From: Edolisoma coerulescens
Taxonomy: Eukaryota; Chordata; Aves; Passeriformes; Campephagidae
Direction of reading: 5' to 3'
Assembly: GCA_013397115.1 (NCBI GenBank)
Contig: VWZW01001749.1
Span: forward strand, 62,001-126,000
DNA length: 64,000 nucleotides
The notes under the pieces were generated by a model. That model had not been told where the DNA came from and made no database searches. It saw only the letters and a list, made by a program, of their open reading frames with translations. Positions within the stretch are counted from its first letter, which is position 1. Each line of letters opens with the position of its first letter. Below are positions 10,816 to 21,953 of the stretch, piece by piece. The position numbers and the translations under genes are program-made.

Positions 10816-13800
10816 ATCACCAGTTCTGGTTTCAGTACCGATCCAGGGACAGGATGTCCAGGGTCCTGGGGTGCACACCCAGGCTAGTTGGGGGTACCTG
10901 TTTATAGGTAGGTTTTCCCTGTCATGAATGTAAGTTTCTCACTTCCTGTTCAAATTAGTTATCATTCACAGTCTGTTCCTTCAGATCCTTCTGGAAATGT
11001 GTCAGAGGGCTTCAGGGGTCTTGGGTGGTCTTCATCCCTCCTACAGTCCATGCCCATTTCTTGGCTTCATTCCTGTGCTTGTGCTGTACTGTGTTGTGCT
11101 TATCTCCAGGAACTAGAGCAAGGATGTTTGTCCTGGAAAAGTGCTGCCCTACCTCCTTACAGCCCTCTTCTCCTGACACATCTTGCTCTTGCACAGGGTG
11201 TGTCATTACCAACAATCCTTGTCTGTTATTACCATCAATCCTTAGCTGGCTCCACAGTTATCTACCTATCAGTGTTCCAGACATACACATTAGATCCTTA
11301 TCTTCTGAGATTCTACAAATTTCCTCTCCTAAATCAGATAATGTTTTAAAATGCTGGGATTTCTTGTCGAACAACAATTCAGCATATGATCAAGCTTCTA
11401 GAAATGCTGGATTAAGAGGATTTTGAAAGACTGGGTGCAGCAACACGCAGCAGCTTTTCCAGTATATCAGAACTCACTACACAAATTCTTTAATTTTGCA
11501 CTAAAATTATATGTATAAAAGATATTTGTGGAGGAAGGAAATAGAATATAGTGTACTATCCCCTTTGGAAGTAATAGGCAGTTTCAGGGTATGATTAAGT
11601 ATCATCTGTTTGACGACTGCAGTGATAGATTCAAACAAAAATAAAACATTAAACTTACCTACCACTGATCCATAAAATATATTTTAAGTTATTAAATGAA
11701 ACATTTTCCAGTAATTTCTGCTGTTTGCAACTTCTTTTTAAAATTTTCTCAGAAAATAGGATTACAAGGATTCAAAGATCTCTTAAGATCTGCACATTCT
11801 TACTTTTTCAGAATGTAGTAACATCTTTTCCCTGTGCAGCACATCTTGAGGCTTACTTGATTTGTTCTCTTTCTTCCTCTGTCGAGCAGTCTCTTCTCAG
11901 CTATTTAATCTTGTATGAGCACATTTCATCCATGCTGGCTTTCTTTTCTGCTTCTCTCTGAAACTGTTCTGCAGCCTACAGATGTATCATGATCAAACAT
12001 ATTATCTACCTAAACTCTTTTACCCATGCACCAGGCTGTAGAGTCCTTGATACAGAGACAAAAGGTAGTCAGTGTGCAGCTGATGCATACAAAATGCAGC
12101 CAGGTCTTTAAAGTGATTACTAATTTTGAAGCATTCAAACAGACAATTCATAGACTTCAGAAACAGAGGATGCTGTGTATCACCATTAAAATGTAACAGC
12201 CTGAAAACTACTGGTGCTGATGTCGATGACAATGGTAGTTGCTGGAGTTTTGACCATTGCTGTGCTTATTCTGCTCTAAGACAGGAGGGATTTTTGTCAT
12301 AAGAAGACTAATCTTCAAGGACTTGGATTTTCTGAAGGCTCAGAATCAAATCTCAGATATTATCAGAGGCCAGGATTTGAACAACCTCTTTTATCCCCAC
12401 TGGTGAGCCAAATATCATTTCAGTATATTATTAGGTTTACATTTCTTGTCTAAAAATAGGATGGATACCTATGTTCTCAGGCTTCTTACCTGTAGGTGGT
12501 TTATTCTACCTCTGCTCTAATCTAAAATCCAAAGAGTTAAAGACACAAAAGTGTTCACTTTTTATGCCAGGAGTGTCTTCTGCTGATTTTTAGCTTTAAG
12601 AGTCTGTGAAGTCTAAGTGAAAGCAAAAGAATATATTTTTGGAGCATGTATCAATCTTCTGGTAGTCTTTGATCTCTTTAAGGGTATTCATGGTCTAAAT
12701 GACTACCACACTTTTATAGAAATAACTGAAACCTGGATTTGAAATAATTGACACCAAAGGGAAAACATATTAAAAGTGGTAATCTCTATTCACCACTTAA
12801 GTTTTTTCCCAGCACTGACATTAAAGGTAAACTAATCCTTATTTTTTCTTGAAAACCAGTGATTTTGCCAAAGTAAAGACATTATATTATAAAGTCAGAT
12901 ATGTACACACTCCTCACAAGGAAGACACCTAAGAAAGTTTTAAGAAAAAATATTTTTGTCAACAAAACCATTGCCTCAAGCATTTCTTCTTACCATTTAC
13001 TTAGAAGATTATTCTTTCTTACTTCAAAGTCATAAGTGAAATTAGAAAAAAACCCAAACCAGCCCAAACCCAAAAACCTGTAAACCACATTGTGCTCAAG
13101 CAAGGCTTCTGAAAGTCTGCAAATAACATGTCTTTACCTCTTCTGAATTTGCCTTTTGCAAAACTAGCTCTTTGTGATAGCATCAGTTCTCCTCTACACG
13201 CTGGGGATGAACTCTTGATTGATACAGTCAGTAGGGGGAAAAATGTGGAGGATGAGCTTCTACTGGTAGATGTGGTAACAGAAGAGGGTATGCTGGGATT
13301 TATTCTTGCAAGCTCTGCTAATTTTCATGGACCAGATCACATTCTCATGTGCAGTGTAATACACAAAGTTAATCAGAATAATATGGCACATAGTCCTTTG
13401 CAAGATACTAAGTTCTTTGTAGATGCTAAATGAGGCATATCTCAATAAATTCCCTGCCTGAAACCAATTTCTAAACAAGTCAGGGAGAATAATGCATCTC
13501 AGAGCCTCTGTGGATTCGTGGGATTGAGGCACCCATTTGGGATGGAAAGTTTCCCTGGCCACTCTGTCAGATATGGTCGTGAACCTTCTCCATCAGGGGC
13601 TCATCATGAAAACACTGTCTCGAAAGGAAAGACATGACAAAACGTTTACATATATCAATGATATGTCAAATTCCTTTCAGAATGACCATTGATATTATCA
13701 GTGTTCATTTCGAAAGAGAATTTCTTCATAGGTATGTCAAAAGGTAGTGAGGTGCTGAGCAAATTATTTTTAGCTTTTCCCCTTTTTCTCTGCATCCATA

Positions 13801-16800
13801 TTTACTTAAAATCATGATCATTAAGGTGGTAGAGAGCAGCAGCACAAGCACAGAAATTCAAAGCCTTTAACTAAAACTAACAGCAAAGAATTGAAATTTG
13901 GATAGAAGGTAATTAAATGACATCCAATTTTGAAAGTAATATGCATTCTTTTATTCACAGATAATGCCTTGATTTCACTTCTTTGAAGCAAAGTAGTAGC
14001 CCCCTAATATCAGCATTTGACATGCTAGCTTATAATTCAGATGGGATCTTGCTTCTATTTTTATAAGATATTCTATATCCTCATAATGCTTTGGCCACCT
14101 CATCTAAGAGCAAAAACAGCCTGTTAAAGATGCCTCAAGGGAGGTGGTTGGCCCAGTCTTCTTGAGAAGGTGTTCTATGTTAAGTCAGATAAATTTGATC
14201 AGCCATTGCATTGCTTTTTAATTCAAGTATATTTCATTTACTTATTAAAAAAAAAATTTCAATTAAAGGAGTATTGGAGCTAAAGATTCAGGTAACACTT
14301 GCTGGAATGGGGGGCACCAGAATCCATTTGCTTCTGATTGCCATCACTATGTTACAAAACATTTACTATTTAGAAGCATCTGCAGGTTTCCACATTGATC
14401 CTTTTTCTTCATGGATGTAAACAATGTTAAAGCTCTTAGTAGAGAGAGATGTGATAATGGGCTCATTGTTACTCTACTGAGATGCCAACAGCAAAGAAGT
14501 GAAAGGAATAAAGTTCAACATAAGTTTTGAGAGATTTCCAAAGAAAAAAGTGATTATATCTTCTCCTTTTTCAAAGGGTCAGTTGTTCAGTGAGGCAGTC
14601 GCAGAGGGTGACATTACATTATTATACCAATTTGTCACCTAAATTAAAGCCATTTAGCCTGTTATTTAGTGTGCAGCTACAGAACTGATGTGTTTGATTT
14701 TATTTTTAATGTGCTTTTTTATAGATGGGAAAAAGAAACGTGTATACAGAGGTAAAAATCATATCAACTCTCTAAAGATGTTGCTTATGATAGGAACTGT
14801 CTCTGGCAAGAGGAACAATAATCTGAACAGATCAAAATGCCTTCCTTTGTTACATATATCTTACTTGTTGGTTAAAAACACAGCAGTACGGAGATATCCC
14901 TTTACACAGACATCTTATTTTCTTTACATCTGTTCTGTTTTTCTGATAAAGTACTTTCCCTAAAACAGATAAAAGTGCATTTGAGCATCCACAGGAGCTA
15001 TTTCACATTGTGACCATGGGTAGTGTCTTCTTAATTATGAAATAACTTCATTTCTATTTTATATGTTAGCGTTACTACTATTTTATATACTACTATTTAT
15101 TTTATTTTGCTTCCTATGTTTAAAATGTTTGGCTGATCTACCAGGAATAAGAAACAATATCAACAAAATAGATTACTATATGGAAAATATGGAGAAATGC
15201 AAGAGTGCTGTAAGATGAAATCTAAACAGCTCTACTCCCCATTTGAATCTAAATAGAAGCATTGTTCAAATTTCTTGAAATTCAGGTCTATTTTTTATCC
15301 CTTTCTTGATTTACAATTCAGAGGGCTTGCCATCGTACTGTGTTAGCCAGAGGCAGTATTTCTATCGGAATGATAAAGTGCTGTCCTGGCTGGTCAGTTA
15401 TACAAATCTGTGAATCCTTTTTATATATGCCATAAGATACACAAACTTACTTTCCTGAAAGACTATCTCCTCCTGAACTTTCTCCCTATTTCTACATCTA
15501 GCTTTTATTTTGACTGTTGCTGACCTTCTAATAAGCACACTCTTTTCATATTTTTTGCTCCATTTTTAGGTTTTTTTCATACTAAAGTTTCATTTTTCAT
15601 ACTTTCTTGGGTTTTTTCAGTCTCTGCTTTTGATTGCTCTTCTACATTGCACTTCAGTTCTTTATTGTCTCATTAAAACCCTATCATTTTTTTTATATTT
15701 CCAAAGAAGCACATTTATATGTCAGAGAACAGTAGTACTGACTTATAAAAATGTTCTTACCTGCTTTTACTCAAAGTAATTGCCACATGTGCACGGTCCT
15801 ATATTCAAATACTCTGAACAAGTCCTTTGCTTCCAGCTGGATTCTCATATTTTATTCTCTAGTCTGACAATTCTATTTGACGTCTTGACCCTGCACAAGG
15901 GTAAATGCCCAGGATTTATCAGTTTTATCAAAGCACCCGTACACAAACAAGCATGTGATGGAGTCCACTTTTCTGTCGGCAATAGGAGTGGGATTGCATC
16001 ACAGGGTGCCAGGCTCCAGGGGGTTGTTACAAGCTGTAGTGTTACACTGAGTTTTTAGTGATGGAATCATATGCTGAAAGTTTGTAGTTTGCAGTTGGTG
16101 GAGGGAGTTTGGATTACTTATGAAGGCTCACGCTTCTGCACTTTGACTGAACTATCTGATGGTTGGGAAATCCTGAATGGCTACACTGTGATTGTGATTC
16201 AGCATAATCTCATCTTTCTGCTGCTGAAATCGACACTGAGGAAAATGGGGAGACCTTAGACTGAAATTCAGTCCTAGCTGCTTCTTATCTATGTCTATTC
16301 AAATATTATTTCGTAGCTATTTTCTGAAACGACTCATGACCTATCAGCATTTCACTGAGGTGTTGTCCTCGTCTGTTTAAGTCTTTCTAGTGTGGAATGA
16401 CAGGAAGTAATGTCAACCATGACAGAAGAAGAAATCAGCAGGGAACATCTTAGCACTCTATCAAGGCATCTCTGCAACTTTTTATCACAACGCAAGAGGA
16501 AAACACTGCTTTGTAATGGTGACTCACTGATTTTGTGTAGTTCAAGTGAAAAGAGCAACAAAAATACTATTTATAGCAACTGTTTTCTGCTCTGTCTCTT
16601 GGAGTTCTTCATCCATATATAGCATTCATTTCTTTTTGTCGGGAGCATCACATCTGGAGGCAACTTCTTTACACGAGAGAGCTGTGCTGTTAGAGAAAGG
16701 CTCTAGCTGTTCCTTGGACCTCTCAACTTTCTTTTTTTTTTTTTTTAACATGAGGAAAGAAGGATTTTTTTACTCCTTTCATGTTTTCTCAGCCATTCCT

Positions 16801-17536
16801 TTCCTATCAGATGACGATCAAAAACATGTTTTCCTCAGAAATTTCCTTTTGATTTGAATTAACATGACAATCAGAGTTTAAACTGCAAACTTAAATTATT
16901 ATTCTAATTTGTTAATCTATGTGCTTAATTTAATTATATTGTAACAGATATGAGCAAAGTAAATCTTCTGATTTTTGCATAAAGGAAACCAATAGCAAGA
17001 CTGAAATTCTTTTTAGCTGGTCACAATATGAAGATCTGTTATCTGTAAATCTTTTTCAAAAAAGCTCCTTTTAAATGATCAACATACACATTAATCCTTC
17101 CATACACATTAAGAAAACAACACTACATTTAAATAACAGTTGATTTAAATATTTATTACTTAACGTTTCAGTTAAAATGTTTATTGAATATAATTTAAAT
17201 ATTTTAATTTTTTAACAATAAATAAAATCCAAGCCTGCATTTAAATAATGCTAAATTTGTGACACAGATTACCTCAAGCCAAGCAACTCCAAAGTCAAGT
17301 TGAAAATATATTGTTATTTGTATTCAATTTAAAACAAAACGAGCCAAAGCCCAAGGACAGAATTGGAAAGAGTCATGAAAAGTCCAGGTATAATGAAAGA
17401 AGTCTTCTGAGTACATTACAACTGTTATATTTTAAGTCTTGTTTAACTTTAATTATTAAAAAATAGCCACAATGACATACATTTGGAAAAATCAGCTTCT
17501 TCAACTCTAAAAGCTTTAAGAAATATAAATCTGTGG
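10816..17536. other. unique non-coding DNA; first 600 bases possibly LTR-derived
   Basis: From 10816 to about 11430 the sequence is richer in GC, with CAGGATGTCCAGGGTCCTGG, a CTTCCTGTTC block and CT-rich stretches. It resembles decayed retroviral LTR text, but I cannot match it to a family. Overlapping plus-strand frames of 141 codons (10924-11349) and 133 codons (11025-11426) have no gag, pol or env motif. The remaining 6 kb shows no gene or repeat. An A/C-rich patch with AAACCC units lies at 13048-13085, and a T run at about 16731-16746. Confidence 0.5.
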
Positions 17537-17577
17537 GCAACCCAAGAAACTCCTGGAATGCATGGAGGACAACTTCT

Positions 17578-17898
17578 GTCCTGGGTAAACCAAAATGTTA
17601 CTTTTTTTCATGTATATCTGTGCCCAAAATTGTTACTGTCTCTTTAAAGCCATGTGCTGAGGCCAGAAACAGAACTGCAGGGGCTGGGGGATTCCCTTTA
17701 AAAAGTTGGAGTCGCACAAGCAGACTCTCTCTTGCCTTATGGTCTTTGCCCAAGGCAGAGGCTTCACTTAGTTTTTGGTTTTTTTCCCTGTCTTTTGTTT
17801 CTCTCGTATTCGTTTCTTCTCATTGGTGGAAAGGGACTGGTTAAAAATAAGAGCAGGTAACTCATTTTGGAGTGTCCCCCTTAAACTGTCTTAAACCA
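17578..17898. mobile_element. unidentified insert nested inside CR1, possible solo LTR
   Basis: This ~320-base segment breaks the CR1 text. The CR1 words next to it are near-duplicates, GACAACTTC (17569-17577) on the left and GACAGCTTC (17899-17907) on the right (8 of 9 identical), as expected for a target-site duplication. The insert begins TGTCCTGGG and ends AACCAA, one base beyond a possible CA. It contains AT-rich boxes (TTTAAAAAG, TTAAAAATAAG) and a long T/C-rich stretch, and has no open frame of note. A solo LTR is plausible, but a 9-base duplication is longer than the 4-6 bases typical of retroviral integration, so a SINE-like element or DNA transposon relic is also possible. Confidence 0.55.
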
Positions 17899-17947
17899 AG
17901 ACAGCTTCCTAAGCCAGGCAATAGAGAGCCCTACCAGAGAGAAGGCC

Positions 17948-18268
17948 ATGCTGGACCTGATAGCCATGAACATAAGTGAGCTGTTTGGGAATGTCAGGGT
18001 TGGGGGCAGGCTGGGCTGCTGTGATGGTGCACAAGTGGAGTTCGCAGTCTTGAGGAACATGGGTCAGGGAAGGAGTAAAATCAAATCCCAGCAAACTTGC
18101 AGCTTTTCAAGGAGTTATTCAATAGGACCCCCCGGGAAACCGCTCTTGAGAATAAGGGAGCAGAACAGAGCTGGCAGATTATTCAGGATATCTTCCGTAG
18201 AGCATAAGAACCAGCGAACCCCAGGCACGAGAAATCAGGCAAGGAAGGCAAGAGATAGTCATGGCTGA
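17948..18268 (+). pseudogene. CR1 ORF2 remnant (endonuclease-RT linker), frame-broken
   Basis: The open frame reads MLDLIAMNISELFGNVRVGG and onward. This matches the CR1 ORF2 region in which a conserved LLDLLF.N segment precedes VGGRLGHSDHE-like text. In this copy the latter is VGGRLGCCDGA, so the conserved S-D-H block, which belongs to the C-terminal edge of the endonuclease domain in this retrotransposon class, is not preserved. After about 18250 the CR1 frame continues in another phase (TGG CTG AGT CGG GAT CTG), showing a frameshift. The piece is a fraction of ORF2, which normally spans endonuclease plus reverse transcriptase. It cannot make an active protein. The methionine at 17948 is internal and not a real start. 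Confidence 0.8.
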
Positions 18269-18403
18269 GTCGGGATCTGCTGGTCAAGCTAAAGCACAAG
18301 AAGGATTTGCACAGGCAATGGAGACAAGGACAGGTACCCTGGGAATAGTATAGAGATACGGTCCCATTGTGTAAGAATGAGGCGAGGAGGACCAAGTCAA
18401 AGC

Positions 18404-20968
18404 ATTACTTATGTCAGGATGTTAACAAATGGAATAAGAGCTTTCAAAGGACAGACTTTTAAAAAATAAAATAGAGAAAAACTTCTCTTTTACACAATTG
18501 TAAGAAAGAACTTGTAACCTTGATGCATGATGCTTGCTGTATTTCTTTACATGTGTATTCCAAAGGCAACTTTCTGTATTCCGTATGAATACATTGACTT
18601 CTATACAAGCTCCTGCTCATGATTCAGTTTCTCACACATCTCCACATAGATTATGTCACCTACTTTGCGGCTGCTGCCTTTGAAGAGCACAGATGGTCCC
18701 TAATTCCTGTTCAAATCCACCAGGTGCACATATGTGTTTGTAATATTGTAGAATATCTCAAATGGGACAAGATACCTATGTTTAAGCATCCCCCAAAGAG
18801 ATTAATTCTACAATTGATTATATCCATAACCTCCACGTTTAATATAAAATAATAATATAAGATAAAGATAAGATAAAAATAGGGATTAAGACTGCTTTTC
18901 TGAGGTAAGTCCATAGTGTATGAATGGAAAAATAAGTTACGAGTGATTCACCTGACCTGGAACAGCGGAGAAGCTGTTTTAAGAAAAGTTAGCTTAGTTA
19001 TGTGTAAACTAATCATGGTGTTATCTAGCAGATAAACTTTTGACACGAAATAAATAAACACCATTTAGTGAAGAATAATCTAACTTTTGGACATAAAAGG
19101 CTTTTTTATATCCAAAAGGCTGTTTTATCAAAGCAGCAGTTCCTCATTCTTCCCTCAGATACACTATTGAGAAGGTGGTCAGAAAGAACACCTGGATCCT
19201 TCCTAAGAAGGCTTTGCGTATATTCTGCTCATTCCCTCTCTTTCCCTGTCCCCTGTTAAAATTTGATTCAAGTTTTAGTATGGAGACAGAAATCTGGCTT
19301 TATGTCTATAAGGTTTGTGTCATATTTATGCAAATATAAGTAGTGTTTATTTAAATACTGCTGCAGCTGAAGAGGCAAGATTTCACGAGGGATTTTTCTT
19401 AAACTTGTAGTTTTCTGATTATGATTCGTTCCTCTTGTTACTGTCATTAGAAGCTACTCTAGGAAGATGAAAAGCATATGGGGGCCATATATTATTTCAC
19501 CCAGAATCCCTGGAGCATACTGAGGATGGGAGGAAAGTCAAATCAAATAACTTGACTTATATTAAATCGATACCTTTCTCAATTTTACCCTTCCTCCTTT
19601 TCTTCCACTCTCTCAGTTGGGATGCACCAACCTAGCATGCACAGGGACAACAGGTCTTAAATTCATGGAACATCCAGTTTGATTACACTTTATTATAGAA
19701 GCTAGATGAGAGCATATGAGCAGAATATTAATCAATGAAATGGAGACTCTTTTCAACTGAAGAAGTAAAAAAGGTATTTATGAACTGATGCTCAGAGAGA
19801 TACTTTTTTCCCAAATTGCAAGTTTTATAGGTAAAATATATGAGGGATAGTATGTTGTCCTGGAATTCATACGGAGAAAAGCTTATGGTGAAAGAGTACT
19901 ACCAAGTTTGCAAAGACAAACCCTTCAACATTAAGGAAAGCTGTCTGCCTTTGCAACTTTACTTAAAGTCTGTTAATTTCTTATCACTGTAATTAAAGTG
20001 ATCACATGCTACTTTTTCCATTGGATTTCGTTATCTGATACTCAGAGTATGATGCATTAGTCTGTGGCCTTTGCTCAGGTTTTATCCATGGAGACATATG
20101 GACTTGTTCTTAAGATAACCATCAGTATGCTATTTTAGGACTTCCCAGACAGCTGCAGGGTCACATGTTCTTGCAGTACTTTGGAATAGTAATATCTATG
20201 TTTTAAATAAAAAATAATGCATGGACTGAAAAGTTAAAAAAAATAGAAATTAATTAGTCACATTTGAGATGATGGAGTAAGGGATAGTGATAGTAGAGGG
20301 ATAAGTTGTCATTCTTTAGGTCCTCACATTTGATGAATTTTGTTGTCTGTCATGAAGCACAGAGCTGCCACAGCAAATTTCAGCATAATGGCTTTCAATT
20401 TGGAAAAGTTACAAGAAACTGAAAAAATATTACCCAGCTATGTTTCAATAACTCTTAATATGTCAAAGAATACCCAAAAATAATTGTCATAGTTTTCTTG
20501 TCAGACTTTGTACCTTGCAAATACTTCTCCTTATTTTTTGAATTGGGCCTTAGGAAAGAGTTGTACGAAGTGTGCTAATACTTTGTATGTGGTAATAGAC
20601 TTACCCAGATGAAATATACATCTAATATTTAAAGGATCTGTTATACACAGTGAAAAAAGTTTTAGAAAGCTTATGGAATTTGTGTTGTACTAAAAATAAT
20701 CAAGGGCTTTTTAGATGAGAGTACTGAAGAGAACTGTGGAAAATGGGAAATAATTAAAATTTATAAATTAAAATATCCTGCTTTCCAATGAAGTAAAATG
20801 TAACTATGGTACTTTATGTCATTTTTCTTCCTTTGCCTCTAGGACTAATAAAAGAGCAGCAGAAAGTGAAGGCCATGACACTGAATTGGGAGCCTTGAAA
20901 ATGAGTTCTGTTTTCCTCTCTGTAAGTGATTTGCTTTCTCATTCGCTTTTAGGATTAAGTCGTTTAGG

Positions 20969-20969
<1 letters not shown>
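18404..20969. other. unique non-coding DNA
   Basis: No gene or known repeat recognised. A small AT-rich patch at 18842-18880 contains three adjoining AGATAA motifs (18860, 18866, 18871), the consensus for GATA-type zinc-finger factors, but it also looks like a short microsatellite. Confidence 0.6.
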
Positions 20970-21032
<63 letters not shown>

Positions 21033-21110
21033 NTCCCTGCGTTCCTGCCTCCCCGCATTCCTGCCTTCCTGCCTTCCTTCTCTCTTTCCCTGTTTCCCTC
21101 TTTCTTTGTT
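20970..21110. repeat. (CTTT)n microsatellite with a pyrimidine-rich flank and one N
   Basis: Fifteen or more CTTT units run from 20970 to 21032. One undetermined base (N) follows at 21033. From 21034 to about 21110 the tract continues as an imperfect CCTTCCTGC/CTTTC pyrimidine-rich sequence. Both strands stay open by repetition only (FLSFFLSF-type or KERKKERK-type chains), which is not coding. The N marks an unresolved position in the assembly, as is common next to length-variable microsatellites. Confidence 0.95.
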
Positions 21111-21843
21111 GTGTGAAAGGAGAAGAATTTATACCTTGATAAATCTTTGGTGCACCCCTGGCCAAAGTGGAAAACTCTACAGAAAAACGAACAACAAAAA
21201 GAAAATAAAAGTTAGATTTAAATCTCATCTTTTTAATAATCCCTATGACAAGAACAGGAAAGATTTGATTTCACGCATTTTTAATATTCAGGTTCTAATT
21301 TCTGAACTCTCCAAGCTCTTATTTAAACTATGACTTATTCTGACAGAAATCTGTTTATAGGCTTTGCAATCCTTAAATTTTATTCTTAAGAGATGAAGGC
21401 ACTTTGGCATAAATTTCCCACAGTATTGCAAGTGTTACAGTCTTGGTCAAATCCCATCCTATCTGGCTTTAAATGCAGTAAAGAAGCACCTGTTAGCCCC
21501 AGTCCTCAATGCAGAGGTTGTTGCCATTGATCATGCTAACCCTGGCTCATCATGTCCTATTTGGCCTGGGCTTATGGGCAGCTCACAAGCTCCTCTGGTA
21601 CCTACCCCACTTTAGGAGCTAAATCTCGCCCAAAGCCTCTGAAAATCTGAGCTCAAATCCTGGGCTAGCATCATGCTGAGACTTAAATTTAACTGAGCTT
21701 GTGCGGCATACCTATCTCATCAATCTCTACCAGTTCATTTTTTTTTCCTAAACCAGACAGGGACAAAACCAATGATAAACCAGTGTCCCCTTCTAGTCTG
21801 AGCATAGAATGCAAACAGAAAACAGACAAAGCTCTTTTAGGGG
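21111..21843. other. unique non-coding DNA, nothing recognised
   Basis: No gene, RNA or known repeat seen. A slightly GC-richer portion at 21470-21700 has no recognisable exon. Confidence 0.6.
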
Positions 21844-21953
21844 GATGTTGGTGCTTAGGGAAATGGTTTAGTTATGGAGTTAGCAGAACTGGGCTAACAG
21901 TTGGACTTGATGATTATAAAAGTCTTTTCCAACCTAAATTATTCTCCGATTGT
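21844..21953 (+). mobile_element. CR1 3' UTR tail, about 110 bases
   Basis: This short plus-strand fragment is the extreme 3' end of a CR1: GTTGGTGCTTAGGGAAATGG, then GGGCTAACAGTTGGACTTGA, then AGTCTTTTCCAACCTAAAT. It ends in a decayed octamer (TATTCTCCGATTGT). It starts near the end of ORF2 and so has no coding content. The plus-strand frame covering it (21699-22103) is unrelated. The wording belongs to a subfamily whose 3' UTR has the 'GTGCTTAGGGACATGG' block. Confidence 0.9.

Larger units (their letters stand above)
17537..18403 (+). mobile_element. CR1 ORF2 mid-region, interrupted by a nested insert
   Basis: Both ends match the CR1 ORF2 segment that links the endonuclease and reverse transcriptase domains. 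The left part is AAACTCCTGGAATGCATGGA with GGACAACTTC. It resumes at GACAGCTTCCTAAGCCAGG and continues with the block encoding MLDLIAMN and VRVGGRLG, then TGGCTGAGTCGGGATCTGCT, and GGACAGGTACCCTGGGAATA near the right end. Between them lie about 320 unrelated bases (17578-17898). Neither the element's 5' end nor its reverse transcriptase and 3' tail are present, so it is truncated on both sides. That is unusual for ordinary CR1 5' truncation and suggests later deletion or rearrangement of the 3' part. Confidence 0.88.

Noticed and set aside
10924..11426. Two overlapping plus-strand frames of 141 and 133 codons
   Set aside because: Overlap in different phases, no motif from a retroviral or host family, and stop-poor only because of CT-rich sequence; kept only as part of the possible LTR-like segment.
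20845..21228. 127-codon minus-strand frame with lysine/glutamate repeats
   Set aside because: It reads through the CTTT microsatellite and an undetermined base; the coiled-coil-like look comes from the simple repeat.
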